DNA of 64,000 nucleotides from Cohnella panacarvi Gsoil 349 (GTDB lineage: Bacteria > Bacillota > Bacilli > Paenibacillales > Paenibacillaceae), in assembly GCF_000515335.1 (NCBI RefSeq), contig NZ_KI911563.1, positions 587,576-651,575 of the forward strand. The letters are read 5' to 3'. The translations under genes and the position numbers were made by a program. The notes below the pieces were generated by a model. That model saw nothing but the letters and a program-made list of their open reading frames with translations, did not search any database and was not told the origin of the DNA. Positions 34,130-42,403 of the stretch are shown here, piece after piece; positions within the stretch are counted from its first letter, which is position 1; each line of letters starts with the position of its first letter.

Positions 34130-34313
34130 CCCCCGCGATTTCGTCGCGGGGGGACACACTGCCTTCTACTACATCCGTTCCTCAACAGTATGAAGTACAG
34201 TTAATCAACCGGAAACTGCATTTTCCAGCTCAATACCTGCACCGAATGCAAGTATTGACCGTCAATCCACGGGGATCCTCCCTATTCTCCAAAACAACTG
34301 CACTTCATGCTGT
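34130..34313. repeat. Intergenic palindromic element with nested inverted repeats
   Basis: The 34065-34407 intergenic stretch has no gene. It holds a GC hairpin (CCCCCGCGA 34130-34138 / TCGCGGGGG 34144-34152) and, further right, two nested inverted repeats. The outer arms are ACAGTATGAAGTACAGTT (34185-34202) and AACTGCACTTCATGCTGT (34296-34313), 16 of 18 bases complementary. The inner arms are TCAATACcTGCA (34230-34241) and TGCAaGTATTGA (34247-34258). The structure looks like a small mobile or REP-type palindromic element; a related CCTGCA...TGCA palindrome recurs at 62.6 kb. Confidence 0.6.
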
Positions 34314-34407
34314 AGACTGGTTAGTTGCTAACCGAAACGCCGAATAACTGTATTCCACGCAGTCAATCGAGGCTTGATGCGTAGCGAACTTCCTCCCCGC
34401 CTTCACC

Positions 34408-36171
34408 CTATAACCCCGTCGACTGCAAATCCCGCAAGTTCTGCACGTTGAACAGCCTCGCATACCCTCCGCCGAGTCGCATTAACTGCTCGTGGGTCCC
34501 TTTTTCCTTAACCTCTCCGTCCTCGATCAGCACGATTTGGTCGGCGTGCGTGATCGTGGACAGACGGTGGGCGACGATCAAAGTCGTGCGGTCTTTGGCA
34601 AGCTTGTCGAGCGACTCTTGGATCGAATGCTCGGATTCGAGATCGAGCGCCGACGTTGCTTCGTCCAACACGAGAATGCGCGGATTTTTCAAGAACACGC
34701 GCGCGATCGCGATGCGCTGCTTTTGCCCGCCGGACAGCTTGACGCCCCGCTCCCCGATCTCCGTGTCGTAACCGTTCGGAAGCGCAGTAACGAAATCGTG
34801 CGCGTTCGCCGCGATAGCCGCTTGCACGATCGCCTCGTCGTCCGCGTCCGGGTCGCCGAACAGGATGTTGTCGCGCACGCTGCCGCTGAACAGGATGTTG
34901 TCCTGCAGCACCATGCCGATTTGGCTCCGCAAGCTCTTAAGCGTAATGTCGCGTATCGGTATGCCGTCCAGCCGGATCGAACCCTGCTGTATATCGTAAA
35001 AGCGCGGCAGCAAGCTGATGAGCGACGATTTGCCGCCTCCGCTCATGCCGACGAAAGCGACCGTCTGCCCGGGCTCGATCGTCAAGCGAATCCGATTCAA
35101 TACCCAGCCTCCGGAGTCCTTATATTTAAAGCTAACGTCCTCGAACTCGATCTTTCCCCGGACATGTTCGATCGGCTGCGCTTCCGCCTCGTCCACGATG
35201 TCGTACGGCTCATGCATGAATTCGACGACGCGCTCGAGCGAAGCGCTTGCTTGCGTCAGCTCCGTCGAAGCGTTAACGAGCCTGCGGAGCGGCGTATATA
35301 AGCGATCCAGATAAGCGAAGAACGCCATGAACGCCCCGATCGTGAGGTTATCGTGAATGACCTGGTAACCGCCGTAAGTCAGCACGGCAAGCGGCGCCAA
35401 GTCCGTCAGCGTGTTGATGACGGAGTTCGTTCTGGCGTTCCACCGCGTCAGCGCGAGCGCCTTGCTAAGAAAGTTCCGGTTTCGATCGGCGAATCTCGCC
35501 GCTTCCTCGCTCTCCAGCGTGAAGCTCTTCGTTACCGCGATTCCGTTCACCCGCTCGACGAGGTAGCTTTGCATGTCCGCCAGCGCCTGCGATCTCGCCT
35601 TTGCATGGCCTTTGAGCCGCTTGTACAGCTTCTTCACGGCGAGCCCGTAGAATGGCAGCACCGCGATCGCGACCAGCGTCAGATCGAAGTCCATATAGAA
35701 CATGAAGCCAAGGGCGATGACGAGCGTGAACATGTCGAGCCACACGTTCATGAGGCCCGTCTCGACGATGCTCTTCGTCTGTTCCGCGTCATTGATCATG
35801 CGGGAGATGATTTCCCCCGTCTTGCGGTTCTGGTAGTAGCCGAGCGACAGCTTCTGAACGTGGGCGTACAAGTAATTGCGCAAATCGTACAAAATGCGGC
35901 TAGTCGTTAGCTGAGCGAAATATTGGCGTAAATATTCGACCGGCGCGCGTACGACGACGAACAGAGCGAACGCGCCCAGCATCGTGTAGACGAGCCGCTC
36001 TACCTTTACGTCGGTCGGCAGATCGCCTAGCAGCACGTCGTCCACGATGTATTTCATGATGATCGGCAGCGTAAGCGGAATGCCGAACTTGATCATTCCG
36101 ATGACAAGCGTCAGCGCGATCGACTTCCAATAAGGTTTAACGAAACGATAATAAGCGGCGAAGTTTCTCAT
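34408..36171 (-). CDS. ABC exporter with fused membrane and ATPase domains (BmrA/MsbA type)
   Basis: This 587-residue half-transporter has a six-helix membrane domain (about 1-310) and an ATPase domain with Walker A GMSGGGKSS, signature LSGGQKQRIAIARVF and Walker B ILVLDEATSALD, and the H-loop IVAHRLST. It works as a homo- or heterodimer exporting lipids or drugs. ATG 36171 is chosen because GGAAGGA lies ahead and gives the canonical MRNFAAYYRFVKPYW start; an upstream ATG adds 31 residues without an SD. No partner half-transporter is adjacent. Substrate unknown. Confidence 0.93.
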   Translation of the reverse strand: MRNFAAYYRFVKPYWKSIALTLVIGMIKFGIPLTLPIIMKYIVDDVLLGDLPTDVKVERLVYTMLGAFALFVVVRAPVEYLRQYFAQLTTSRILYDLRNYLYAHVQKLSLGYYQNRKTGEIISRMINDAEQTKSIVETGLMNVWLDMFTLVIALGFMFYMDFDLTLVAIAVLPFYGLAVKKLYKRLKGHAKARSQALADMQSYLVERVNGIAVTKSFTLESEEAARFADRNRNFLSKALALTRWNARTNSVINTLTDLAPLAVLTYGGYQVIHDNLTIGAFMAFFAYLDRLYTPLRRLVNASTELTQASASLERVVEFMHEPYDIVDEAEAQPIEHVRGKIEFEDVSFKYKDSGGWVLNRIRLTIEPGQTVAFVGMSGGGKSSLISLLPRFYDIQQGSIRLDGIPIRDITLKSLRSQIGMVLQDNILFSGSVRDNILFGDPDADDEAIVQAAIAANAHDFVTALPNGYDTEIGERGVKLSGGQKQRIAIARVFLKNPRILVLDEATSALDLESEHSIQESLDKLAKDRTTLIVAHRLSTITHADQIVLIEDGEVKEKGTHEQLMRLGGGYARLFNVQNLRDLQSTGL

Positions 36172-36240
36172 GCTGTTCCTTCCCGCGCCAATTCGCGCAA
36201 CATTTGCTAATTTAATTACAGATCTATCAATGGCGGTATG

Positions 36241-36249
36241 TGCTATAAT
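36241..36249 (+). promoter_or_regulatory. Extended -10 promoter of the EamA gene at 36306
   Basis: TGCTATAAT is a perfect extended -10 element. It lies about 57 bp before the ATG, in the gap divergent from the ABC exporter. The -35 region is weak, as is usual for this class. Confidence 0.6.
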
Positions 36250-36305
36250 CGATAGATTGTTCACCTATTCGTATATGATCGCAGGAGGCTTGCACGACTT
36301 ACATC

Positions 36306-37196
36306 ATGATGACGCCGCACAGAAATCCCCCTGTCCCTCCGCTAATTCCGTTAATCGTCGGGATGATCGCCATATCATTCGCGCCGATACTCGTACGCTT
36401 GTCGGATGCCGAAGTATCCGTCCAAGCGATGTACCGCATGCTGTTCACCGTCTTGTTTATGCTGCCCTTCGGCCGGAAGCAATTGAAGTCGGCAAGCTCG
36501 ATTTCAGGCAAAGACTGGGCTTTGCTGGCGCTTGCCGGCGTATTCTTGGCTTTGCATTTTCTATTATGGATGGCATCGCTCGATTATACGTCCATCGCCA
36601 GCTCGACGATCATCCTCGCGTTAGAGCCTGTGTTCGTCATGGTCGGCGCGTATTTCTTGTTCAAAGACCGCATCCGAAAGCTGGCCTTATTCGGCTTATT
36701 CGTCGCCTTGGTCGGCACCTGCTTCGTCAGCTCCGGCGACCTCGTTCTATCGGAGACCGCGTTCACCGGCGACTTGCTATCGTTCTTCGGTACGCTTGCG
36801 GTCGTCTTCAACATGCTGATCGCCAAAAGAATATTGACCCGGGTGCCGTCCTTCGTCTATAGTATCGTCGTATTCGGGGTATCGGCCGTCCTATTCGCGA
36901 TCTATAACGTAGCCTTGGGCATCTCCTTTACCGAATATCCTCCCGAAGAATGGCTCGTATTCCTGCTTCTCGCCATCGTACCTACCGTATTCGGGCATTT
37001 GATCTTCAATTGGCTGCTCCAATATTTGAAAACGACGACGGTATCCATGTCCGTGCTTGCGGAGCCGGTAGGCGCCAGCATCCTCGGGATGTTCATTTTC
37101 GGAGAAATGATTACCGGTTTTCAGTTGGCGGGCGGAGCGCTCGTCATTGCCGGCTTGCTGTTCTACCTGCGCTCGGAGCAACGGACCGAGGCGTAA
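36306..37196 (+). CDS. EamA (DMT) family transporter
   Basis: This 296-residue protein has ten hydrophobic segments in two EamA repeats (about 10-145 and 160-290). The second shows VFGHLIFNWLLQYLKTTTVSMSVLAEPVGASILGMFIFGEMI, a signature of the family. The best SD, AGGAGG at 36283-36288, is 17 bp from the ATG, longer than usual, so the start could be less efficient than it looks. It lies divergent from the ABC exporter and convergent with the ArsR gene. Substrate unknown, and it has no riboswitch, unlike the paralogue at 19792-20754. Confidence 0.88.
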   Translation: MMTPHRNPPVPPLIPLIVGMIAISFAPILVRLSDAEVSVQAMYRMLFTVLFMLPFGRKQLKSASSISGKDWALLALAGVFLALHFLLWMASLDYTSIASSTIILALEPVFVMVGAYFLFKDRIRKLALFGLFVALVGTCFVSSGDLVLSETAFTGDLLSFFGTLAVVFNMLIAKRILTRVPSFVYSIVVFGVSAVLFAIYNVALGISFTEYPPEEWLVFLLLAIVPTVFGHLIFNWLLQYLKTTTVSMSVLAEPVGASILGMFIFGEMITGFQLAGGALVIAGLLFYLRSEQRTEA

Positions 37197-37219
37197 CGGC
37201 ATCATACGGCACATGCGCA

Positions 37220-37244
37220 AAAACCCGCGGCTTCGCGGGTTTTC
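37220..37244. terminator. Bidirectional terminator between EamA and arsR-like genes
   Basis: AAAACCCGCG and CGCGGGTTTT form a GC stem with A/T tracts on both sides, and it sits between two convergent genes 24 bp from one stop and 6 bp from the other. Confidence 0.88.
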
Positions 37245-37249
37245 GCGTC

Positions 37250-37621
37250 TTAATGGGAATGCTTAAGGTGCTGCAGCGTCAGCGAGAAAATCTGTTCGAT
37301 GTGCGCGTCGTCCAGCGAATAATAGACCGTCTTCCCCGCTTTGCGCCGTTTGACGATTCTAAGGTTGCGCAAATAACGCAACTGATGCGACACGGCCGAC
37401 TGCCCCATGTCGAGCAGCACGCACAGATCGTGGACGCATAGCTCGTTAATCAGCAAAGCGCCGATCAGCTTCACCCTCGTCGGATCGCCGAGCGCCTTGA
37501 ACATCTCGGCCAGCTCGGCGGCGGAAGCTTCGTCTACCATTCGGTTTTTGACTGTCGATAAATCCGTATCCGTGCCCGCGCAGCTATCTTCGCATAGCTC
37601 GACGGCTTGTTTGTCTACCAT
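37250..37621 (-). CDS. ArsR/SmtB family metal-responsive repressor (CzrA-like)
   Basis: This 123-residue winged-helix repressor senses a metal and releases DNA. The recognition helix is seen in DMGQSAVSHQLRYLRNLRIV. The last helix has the alpha-5 metal site D-x-H-x10-H-x2-H (DDAHIEQIFSLTLQHLKHSH), typical of zinc/cobalt sensors such as CzrA and SmtB. N-terminal CEDSC plus ELCVHDLC resemble the CadC alpha-3N site, but CVC has become CVH, so cadmium/lead sensing there is doubtful. SD AAGGTGG precedes ATG. It is divergent from a Zn/Cd P-type ATPase gene, the classic repressor-efflux pair. Confidence 0.92.
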   Translation of the reverse strand: MVDKQAVELCEDSCAGTDTDLSTVKNRMVDEASAAELAEMFKALGDPTRVKLIGALLINELCVHDLCVLLDMGQSAVSHQLRYLRNLRIVKRRKAGKTVYYSLDDAHIEQIFSLTLQHLKHSH

Positions 37622-37710
37622 TTCGATACCACCTTACGCTCGCTCTCTTGCCCTTCATTATAGCCGTTCGAGAGCGGCTATAAAAGGCTTCACCCCTATC
37701 TTTGTCTTAA

Positions 37711-37784
37711 CATATGAATATTTGTTCATTCGTTGTTGACAATCTGAACGGTTTTGGAATAATATATGAGCAAACATTCATATG
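37711..37784 (+). promoter_or_regulatory. Promoter of the metal ATPase gene with two ArsR-type operators
   Basis: TTGACA (37736-37741) and TATAAT-like TAATAT (37760-37765) are 18 bp apart. Two operator-like sites flank it in opposite orientation: CATATGAATATTTGTTCAT (37711-37729) and, reading the other strand, ATATGAATGTTTGCTCAT, whose core is centred near 37773. The second covers the start point of transcription. Repressor binding would block both divergent genes. Confidence 0.75.
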
Positions 37785-37801
37785 TTTACGAGGTGACCAA
37801 G

Positions 37802-39799
37802 ATGACCAAACAAACGACTGTAGGGGACGATTCTTGCTGCAGCAAGAATGATTCAAATGCCCGACATAACCATCGTCACGAGCACGAACACGATCATTCG
37901 CACGATCGCAACCATGACGGACACGACCACGAACACGAACACGGCGGCGGGAACCGCATGCTTTATCTTCTCATTGCATCCACTATCGGATATTTCGCGG
38001 CGCTGGGCCTAGACGGCCAGTCGAGCTCAGCTATCGTACTCCCCCTTTATATCGCGGCTATCGTGCTTAGCGGTTACGGCACGTTCCTCCGCGGCTTGCG
38101 CAACCTCGCGAAGCTTCGTTTCAACATCGATACGCTCATGACGATCGCGCTGATCGGCGCCGTCTCCATCGGCGAATGGAAAGAAGCTTCCCTCGTCGCG
38201 ATCTTGTTCGGGTTGAACGAGCTGCTCGAAGGGATCGGGATGGACAAAGCCCGCAACGCAATGGGCAAGCTGCTGGCGATCGCCCCCGTGCAAGCATGGA
38301 AACTCGAAGACGGCGTAGAGACGATCGTTCCGATCGCGCAGCTTCGCGTCGGCGATACGGTCATGGTCAAGCCCGGCGACAAAATCCCATCGGACGGGAT
38401 CGTCTTATCCGGCAGCAGCTCGGTGAACGAAGCCGCCATTACCGGCGAATCGCTTCCCGTCGACAAGTCCGCAGGCGATTCGGTACTCGGCGGCAGCATC
38501 AACAACGAAGGCGTGCTTAGGCTTACCGTCACGAAAGCTTACGCGCAATCCGCGCTGGCGACGATCATGAAGCTGGTGCAAGACGCGCAGAAGCAGCGTA
38601 CGCCGACGGAGCTGTTCATCAACCGCTTCGCGAAAGTGTATACGCCGCTTATCATGGCGATATCCGCGGTCGTCTTCCTCTTCCCTCCGCTGGCGCTCGG
38701 GACGGATTGGTTGAAGTCGCTGTACGAGGCGCTCGCCGTATTGATCGTCGGATGCCCTTGCGCGCTAATCTTGTCGTCTCCGATCGCCATCCTATCGGGC
38801 ATTACGCGCAGCGCGAGACTCGGCGTCCTCGTCAAAGGCGGAGCCTACTTAGAGACGCTTGGCAAGCTCGATTCCCTCGCCTTCGATAAAACCGGCACGT
38901 TGACGAAAGGCGAGCCTCGCGTCGCGCGTACGGTCGTCTACGACGAGGAACGGTTCTATGCGGCAGCGGGCGCGATCGAGCGGAGCTCAACGCACCCGAT
39001 CGCCAAAGCGGTGATGAAGCATCTGGAATCGTTAGGCATTGAGGCGAAAGAAGCCGAGGATATACAGGCCGTGGCGGGACGCGGAATGACGGCCGTGTTC
39101 GAAGGGCAACGGTATTGGCTGGGCAATGAGCGCGGCATCGGGCACGTATCGCTAACGGATGAAGCGTCCGCCGCCCTTGCCGGAATGAAAGAGGATGCGC
39201 TCACGATCGTCGCCGTAGCGGACGAATCGCGCGTGTTCGGCCTGTTCGGCATCGCCGACGAGCTTCGCGAGGAGAGTCGCGACGTCGTCGCCGAGCTGCA
39301 TCGCAGCGGCATTCGCAAGACGGTCATGTTAACGGGCGATCATCCGCAAATCGCGAAACAAGTGGCCGAGACCGTCGGAGTCAAAGAAGTTCATGGCGGT
39401 TTGCTGCCCGAAGATAAAGTTAAGCTCGTGAAGAAGCTGGCGGAGAGCGGTACCGTCGGCATGATCGGCGACGGCATCAACGATACGCCGGCGCTCGCGA
39501 CCGCCCAGCTCGGCATCGCGATGGGCAAAGGCGCGGACAGCGCGATCGAGACGGCGGATATCGTGCTGCTGCAGGATCATCTCGGCAAGCTGCCCGCCGC
39601 CATTCGCATCGCCAGACGCGTGAATCGTATCGTGAAATTTAACATCTCGGTATCCATCGGACTCAAACTTCTCGCCCTCCTGCTTACGATTCCAGGCTGG
39701 CTGACGTTATGGGTCGCCATCCTGTCGGATATGGGCGCAACGATCTTCGTGACGTTCGTCAGCCTGACGATCTTGCTGCCGGCCGAAGATCAAAGCTGA
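37802..39799 (+). CDS. Zn/Cd/Co-exporting P1B-type ATPase (CadA/ZntA type)
   Basis: This 665-residue ATPase pumps heavy metals out. The N-terminus lacks an HMA domain and instead has a His-rich tract (HNHRHEHEHDHSH...), which could bind zinc. The core contains SGSSSVNEAAITGES (actuator TGES), the metal-binding CPCAL in helix 6, DKTGTLTKGEP (phosphorylated Asp) and MIGDGINDTPAL. Helix 8 has LSDMGAT with the Asp that marks Zn/Cd pumps. Translation should start at ATG 37802 (GAGGTGA ahead) because the earlier ATG 37766 lies at the -10 box. It overlaps the DUF445 gene by 10 bp at the 3' end. Regulation by the divergent ArsR protein is expected. Confidence 0.94.
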   Translation: MTKQTTVGDDSCCSKNDSNARHNHRHEHEHDHSHDRNHDGHDHEHEHGGGNRMLYLLIASTIGYFAALGLDGQSSSAIVLPLYIAAIVLSGYGTFLRGLRNLAKLRFNIDTLMTIALIGAVSIGEWKEASLVAILFGLNELLEGIGMDKARNAMGKLLAIAPVQAWKLEDGVETIVPIAQLRVGDTVMVKPGDKIPSDGIVLSGSSSVNEAAITGESLPVDKSAGDSVLGGSINNEGVLRLTVTKAYAQSALATIMKLVQDAQKQRTPTELFINRFAKVYTPLIMAISAVVFLFPPLALGTDWLKSLYEALAVLIVGCPCALILSSPIAILSGITRSARLGVLVKGGAYLETLGKLDSLAFDKTGTLTKGEPRVARTVVYDEERFYAAAGAIERSSTHPIAKAVMKHLESLGIEAKEAEDIQAVAGRGMTAVFEGQRYWLGNERGIGHVSLTDEASAALAGMKEDALTIVAVADESRVFGLFGIADELREESRDVVAELHRSGIRKTVMLTGDHPQIAKQVAETVGVKEVHGGLLPEDKVKLVKKLAESGTVGMIGDGINDTPALATAQLGIAMGKGADSAIETADIVLLQDHLGKLPAAIRIARRVNRIVKFNISVSIGLKLLALLLTIPGWLTLWVAILSDMGATIFVTFVSLTILLPAEDQS

Positions 39800-41028
39800 A
39801 ACAGCGACAAGACGACGCCGATCGCGAACCCGCATAACGCGCCGTTGACCCGAATCCATTGCAGGTCTTTGCCGACTTTCTCCTCCAGCATGGCAACAAG
39901 CTCTTTGTCGTCCATTCTGTCGACGTTCTCCTTCACGAGCGCGCCGATCCGATAATGGTTGGACTCGACGATATGAACGATGAATCCCAAGAGGCGGTCC
40001 TCCCAGCGAGCGACCGCCTCCGCGTTGCCGCCTGCCGCACGAACGATCGCACGATAAGCGGAGAACACGGCTTTGCCGCCGCGCTCCTTCTCTTCTTCAA
40101 GCCTTGACACGATCGCCGCGCGCGTTTGATCGAGCAAAGCGGCAATCATTCGTCCTCCATTCTCGCCTTCGATCGTTCCGCTCAAACCGTTACTTAACCT
40201 CGTTAATTTATCTTCGTCGCTCGCTAGCTTGTGCAGTTGCTCGCGAAGCTCGCGCACGATCATCTCCCGATTCCCGTTGCGCGGCTGCCGCAAATCATGA
40301 ATCGCGGATGTCAGCATCCCCTGCAAAATCGCGCCAAGCTTCTCCTCGCTCATAAAGCCGGATATCGCCTGCACGGCGAAGCCCATGAATCCCCGCACGT
40401 TCACCGCCGACAGCTTCTCGCTTGCCAACTGTCCAAGCCGATAAGCGGTCTCGGGCTTCTCTACCCAATCCGCCGCTTTATCGAGCGCGAAATCAAGCGC
40501 CTTCTCGTCCATCCGTTCTTGGAGCGCATACGCTAAAGCCGACTCCGCAACCGGCTTTACGTTCATATCCCGCGCGAAGCCTGCCAGCACTCTCTGAACC
40601 GCCGGCACGGCATTCTCGGCAGGCAGTCCGCGAACGAACTCCGTCGCCGCTTCCAGCAAGGCGACTCGGTTGCGGCGTCTGCGGAGCAGCTTAGCCGCGC
40701 CCATCGCCGCCATGCGCAACACCCGCCATTGCCGAAGCTTGTTCGTAATGCTTGTCTTGTTCAGCAGCTCGTTCTCCATCGACGAGACGAGCGATTGCAC
40801 GATCCGGTCTTTGTTCTTGAGCAGCAGCGACGTATGCGGAATCGGCAATCCGAGCGGATGCCGGAATAGCGCCGTCACCGCGAACCAGTCCGCGACGCCC
40901 CCGACCAATCCGGCTTCGAAGCCGCCTTGCAGGATCAATTGCGCCGTGCCGTCCGGCATGAACAGCGTCGCGGCGAACCCTGCGGCCATGACCGCCAGCG
41001 AGGTGCCGGCAATGAATTTGGATCTCAT
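39790..41028 (-). CDS. DUF445 family membrane-anchored protein (YheB-like)
   Basis: This 412-residue protein fits DUF445: an N-terminal pair of hydrophobic segments (FIAGTSLAVMAAGFAATLFM and LILQGGFEAGLVGGVADWFAVTALFRHPLGLPIPHT), a long helical body full of charged residues, and a C-terminal hydrophobic segment (GFAIGVVLSLFQL). The GGVADWFAVTALFRHP motif is diagnostic. It is preceded by GGGGAGG, and overlaps the metal ATPase gene tail-to-tail. It shares strand with the M42 peptidase 30 bp upstream. Function unknown. Confidence 0.9.
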   Translation of the reverse strand: MRSKFIAGTSLAVMAAGFAATLFMPDGTAQLILQGGFEAGLVGGVADWFAVTALFRHPLGLPIPHTSLLLKNKDRIVQSLVSSMENELLNKTSITNKLRQWRVLRMAAMGAAKLLRRRRNRVALLEAATEFVRGLPAENAVPAVQRVLAGFARDMNVKPVAESALAYALQERMDEKALDFALDKAADWVEKPETAYRLGQLASEKLSAVNVRGFMGFAVQAISGFMSEEKLGAILQGMLTSAIHDLRQPRNGNREMIVRELREQLHKLASDEDKLTRLSNGLSGTIEGENGGRMIAALLDQTRAAIVSRLEEEKERGGKAVFSAYRAIVRAAGGNAEAVARWEDRLLGFIVHIVESNHYRIGALVKENVDRMDDKELVAMLEEKVGKDLQWIRVNGALCGFAIGVVLSLFQL

Positions 41029-41058
41029 GAGAATGCCTCCCCGTTGCCGAACGGCCCG

Positions 41059-42111
41059 TTATTGTGCGGTGACATAGGCAAGCAGCAATGCCGCGGTGTT
41101 CGCGATAGCGTCCGCGTGCGTGCGTTCCATGCCGTGCGAAGCGTGCACGCCCGGGCCGATCAACGCGGCCCGTACGTTGCTGCCTCCCCTTAACGCGGCG
41201 GACGCGTCCGACCCGTAGTACGGGTAAATATCGACGGCGTGCGGGATACCCGACTCCTTGGCAAGCGCGATCAATCCGGAGGTCATCCCGTAATCGTACG
41301 GACCGGAGGAATCTTTGGCGCAGATCGATACGTCTCGCTCCGTCGCGGACAGATCGTCCCCTATCGCTCCCATATCGACGGCGATCATCTCCGTAATATC
41401 GCCTGGAATGTGCGAGGAGCCATGACCGACTTCTTCGTACGTCGAAAATATGATTTTCACGGTTTTGGCCGGTCGTACGCTTTCTCTCGCCAGCCACTCC
41501 ATCAATCCGAACAACGCTGCGACGCTCGCTTTATCGTCGAGATGGCGGGATTTCACCCAACCGTTGTCAAGCAAGCGGGCTCTCGGGTCCCACGAGACGA
41601 TATCTCCGACGGAGATCCCTAGCCGTTCGGTTTCCTCCTTCGTCGACGTCGGCTCGTCGATGCGGATTTCCATGTTCGCTTCCTCGCGTTTCCAGTCCCT
41701 GGCGTCGGAATACACGTGAACGGAAGGTTTCGTGGACAACACCGTTCCTTCGTACGCTCTCCCGTCCCTCGTATGGATCAGGCAGTACTCTCCCTCCACC
41801 GTATGCATCGCGTAGCCGCCGATCGGCGTAAACCGCAGCATGCCGTTGGGCTTGATCGAACGCACCATCGCGCCGAGCGTGTCCACGTGCGCCGTCAGGC
41901 CGACGACTTCATCGGAATCGTCGCCCTCGATCGTTACGATGCCGTTGCCTTTCGGAGTCATGCGCATCTCGTAGCCTAGCTTCTCCGCCTCGGCTTTGAC
42001 GAGCGACATGATCTTCATGCAGTAACCGCTCGGACTCGGCGTCTCCAGAAGCCATCGCAGCGTATCCATCATGTAAGTTCTGTCCAGTTCCGGTTGTGCG
42101 TTCGATTGCAT
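41059..42111 (-). CDS. M42 family metallo-aminopeptidase
   Basis: This 350-residue protein is a co-catalytic zinc aminopeptidase of the M42/FrvX type. Metal ligands and catalytic residues appear in order: LTAHVDTLG (His, Asp), HLDDKASVAALFG (Asp), STYEEVGHGSS (Glu-Glu), AVDMGAIGD (Asp), and the C-terminal HASHGMERTHADAIANTAALL (His). Cytoplasmic, forms a tetrahedral dodecamer in known members. ATG 42111 is preferred with AGGGGGA upstream. Its start region is back-to-back with the promoter of the rsgA-like gene. Confidence 0.92.
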   Translation of the reverse strand: MQSNAQPELDRTYMMDTLRWLLETPSPSGYCMKIMSLVKAEAEKLGYEMRMTPKGNGIVTIEGDDSDEVVGLTAHVDTLGAMVRSIKPNGMLRFTPIGGYAMHTVEGEYCLIHTRDGRAYEGTVLSTKPSVHVYSDARDWKREEANMEIRIDEPTSTKEETERLGISVGDIVSWDPRARLLDNGWVKSRHLDDKASVAALFGLMEWLARESVRPAKTVKIIFSTYEEVGHGSSHIPGDITEMIAVDMGAIGDDLSATERDVSICAKDSSGPYDYGMTSGLIALAKESGIPHAVDIYPYYGSDASAALRGGSNVRAALIGPGVHASHGMERTHADAIANTAALLLAYVTAQ

Positions 42112-42125
42112 TCCGAATCCCCCTG

Positions 42126-42155
42126 TTGACATTTTGCGGTAACGGTCCATATAAT
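42126..42155 (+). promoter_or_regulatory. Sigma-A promoter of the leader-rsgA unit
   Basis: TTGACA (42126-42131) and TATAAT (42150-42155), both perfect, are separated by 18 bp. Transcription would start near 42162, giving a leader of about 240 nt before the rsgA start codon. Confidence 0.85.
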
Positions 42156-42187
42156 AGTCACATCTTACTTGAGGAGGTCGATGTCAT

Positions 42188-42262
42188 ATGTTGAGCCGCG
42201 TATCGATTGTTTCTTCCGCTGCACAACTTCATAGTTCCCGGCCTCTACGGATCGCTTTCTGA
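42188..42262 (+). CDS. Putative leader peptide of the rsgA-like gene (24 aa)
   Basis: A short frame beginning MLSRVSIVSSAAQLH and ending LRIAF follows AGGAGG (42172-42177, spacing 10). A second possible start, ATG 42181 in another frame (17 residues, MSYVEPRIDC...), lies 3 bases after AGGAGG; which one is used is not clear. Either would place a ribosome just upstream of two consecutive terminators, the arrangement of translation-dependent attenuators of ribosome-drug resistance genes. It is a prediction from architecture; it has no sequence family. Confidence 0.5.
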   Translation: MLSRVSIVSSAAQLHSSRPLRIAF

Positions 42263-42286
42263 TCGACCGTTCGTCGATCGATGCTG

Positions 42287-42322
42287 CCGCATGGAACCGG
42301 TGACGGTTCCATGCGGTTTTTT
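42287..42322 (+). terminator. Leader terminator 1 upstream of rsgA
   Basis: Perfect 12-bp stem CCGCATGGAACC (42287-42298) / GGTTCCATGCGG (42305-42316) with loop GGTGAC, followed by TTTTTT (42317-42322). A hairpin GATCGAC/GTCGATC (42261-42279) lies just before it. Confidence 0.9.
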
Positions 42323-42335
42323 ATTGACTTGCCAG

Positions 42336-42362
42336 CCGCGGGAATATTTCCTGCGGTTTTTT
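42336..42362 (+). terminator. Leader terminator 2 upstream of rsgA
   Basis: Stem CCGCGGGAA (42336-42344) / TTCCTGCGG (42348-42356) with one G-T pair, followed by TTTTTT (42357-42362). It comes only 13 bp after terminator 1 and 42 bp before the rsgA start, so it is placed to stop any transcript that passes the first one. Confidence 0.85.
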
Positions 42363-42403
42363 CTGCATTTTAACCCAATCGAAGCCCAAAAGGAGCAACC
42401 CAT

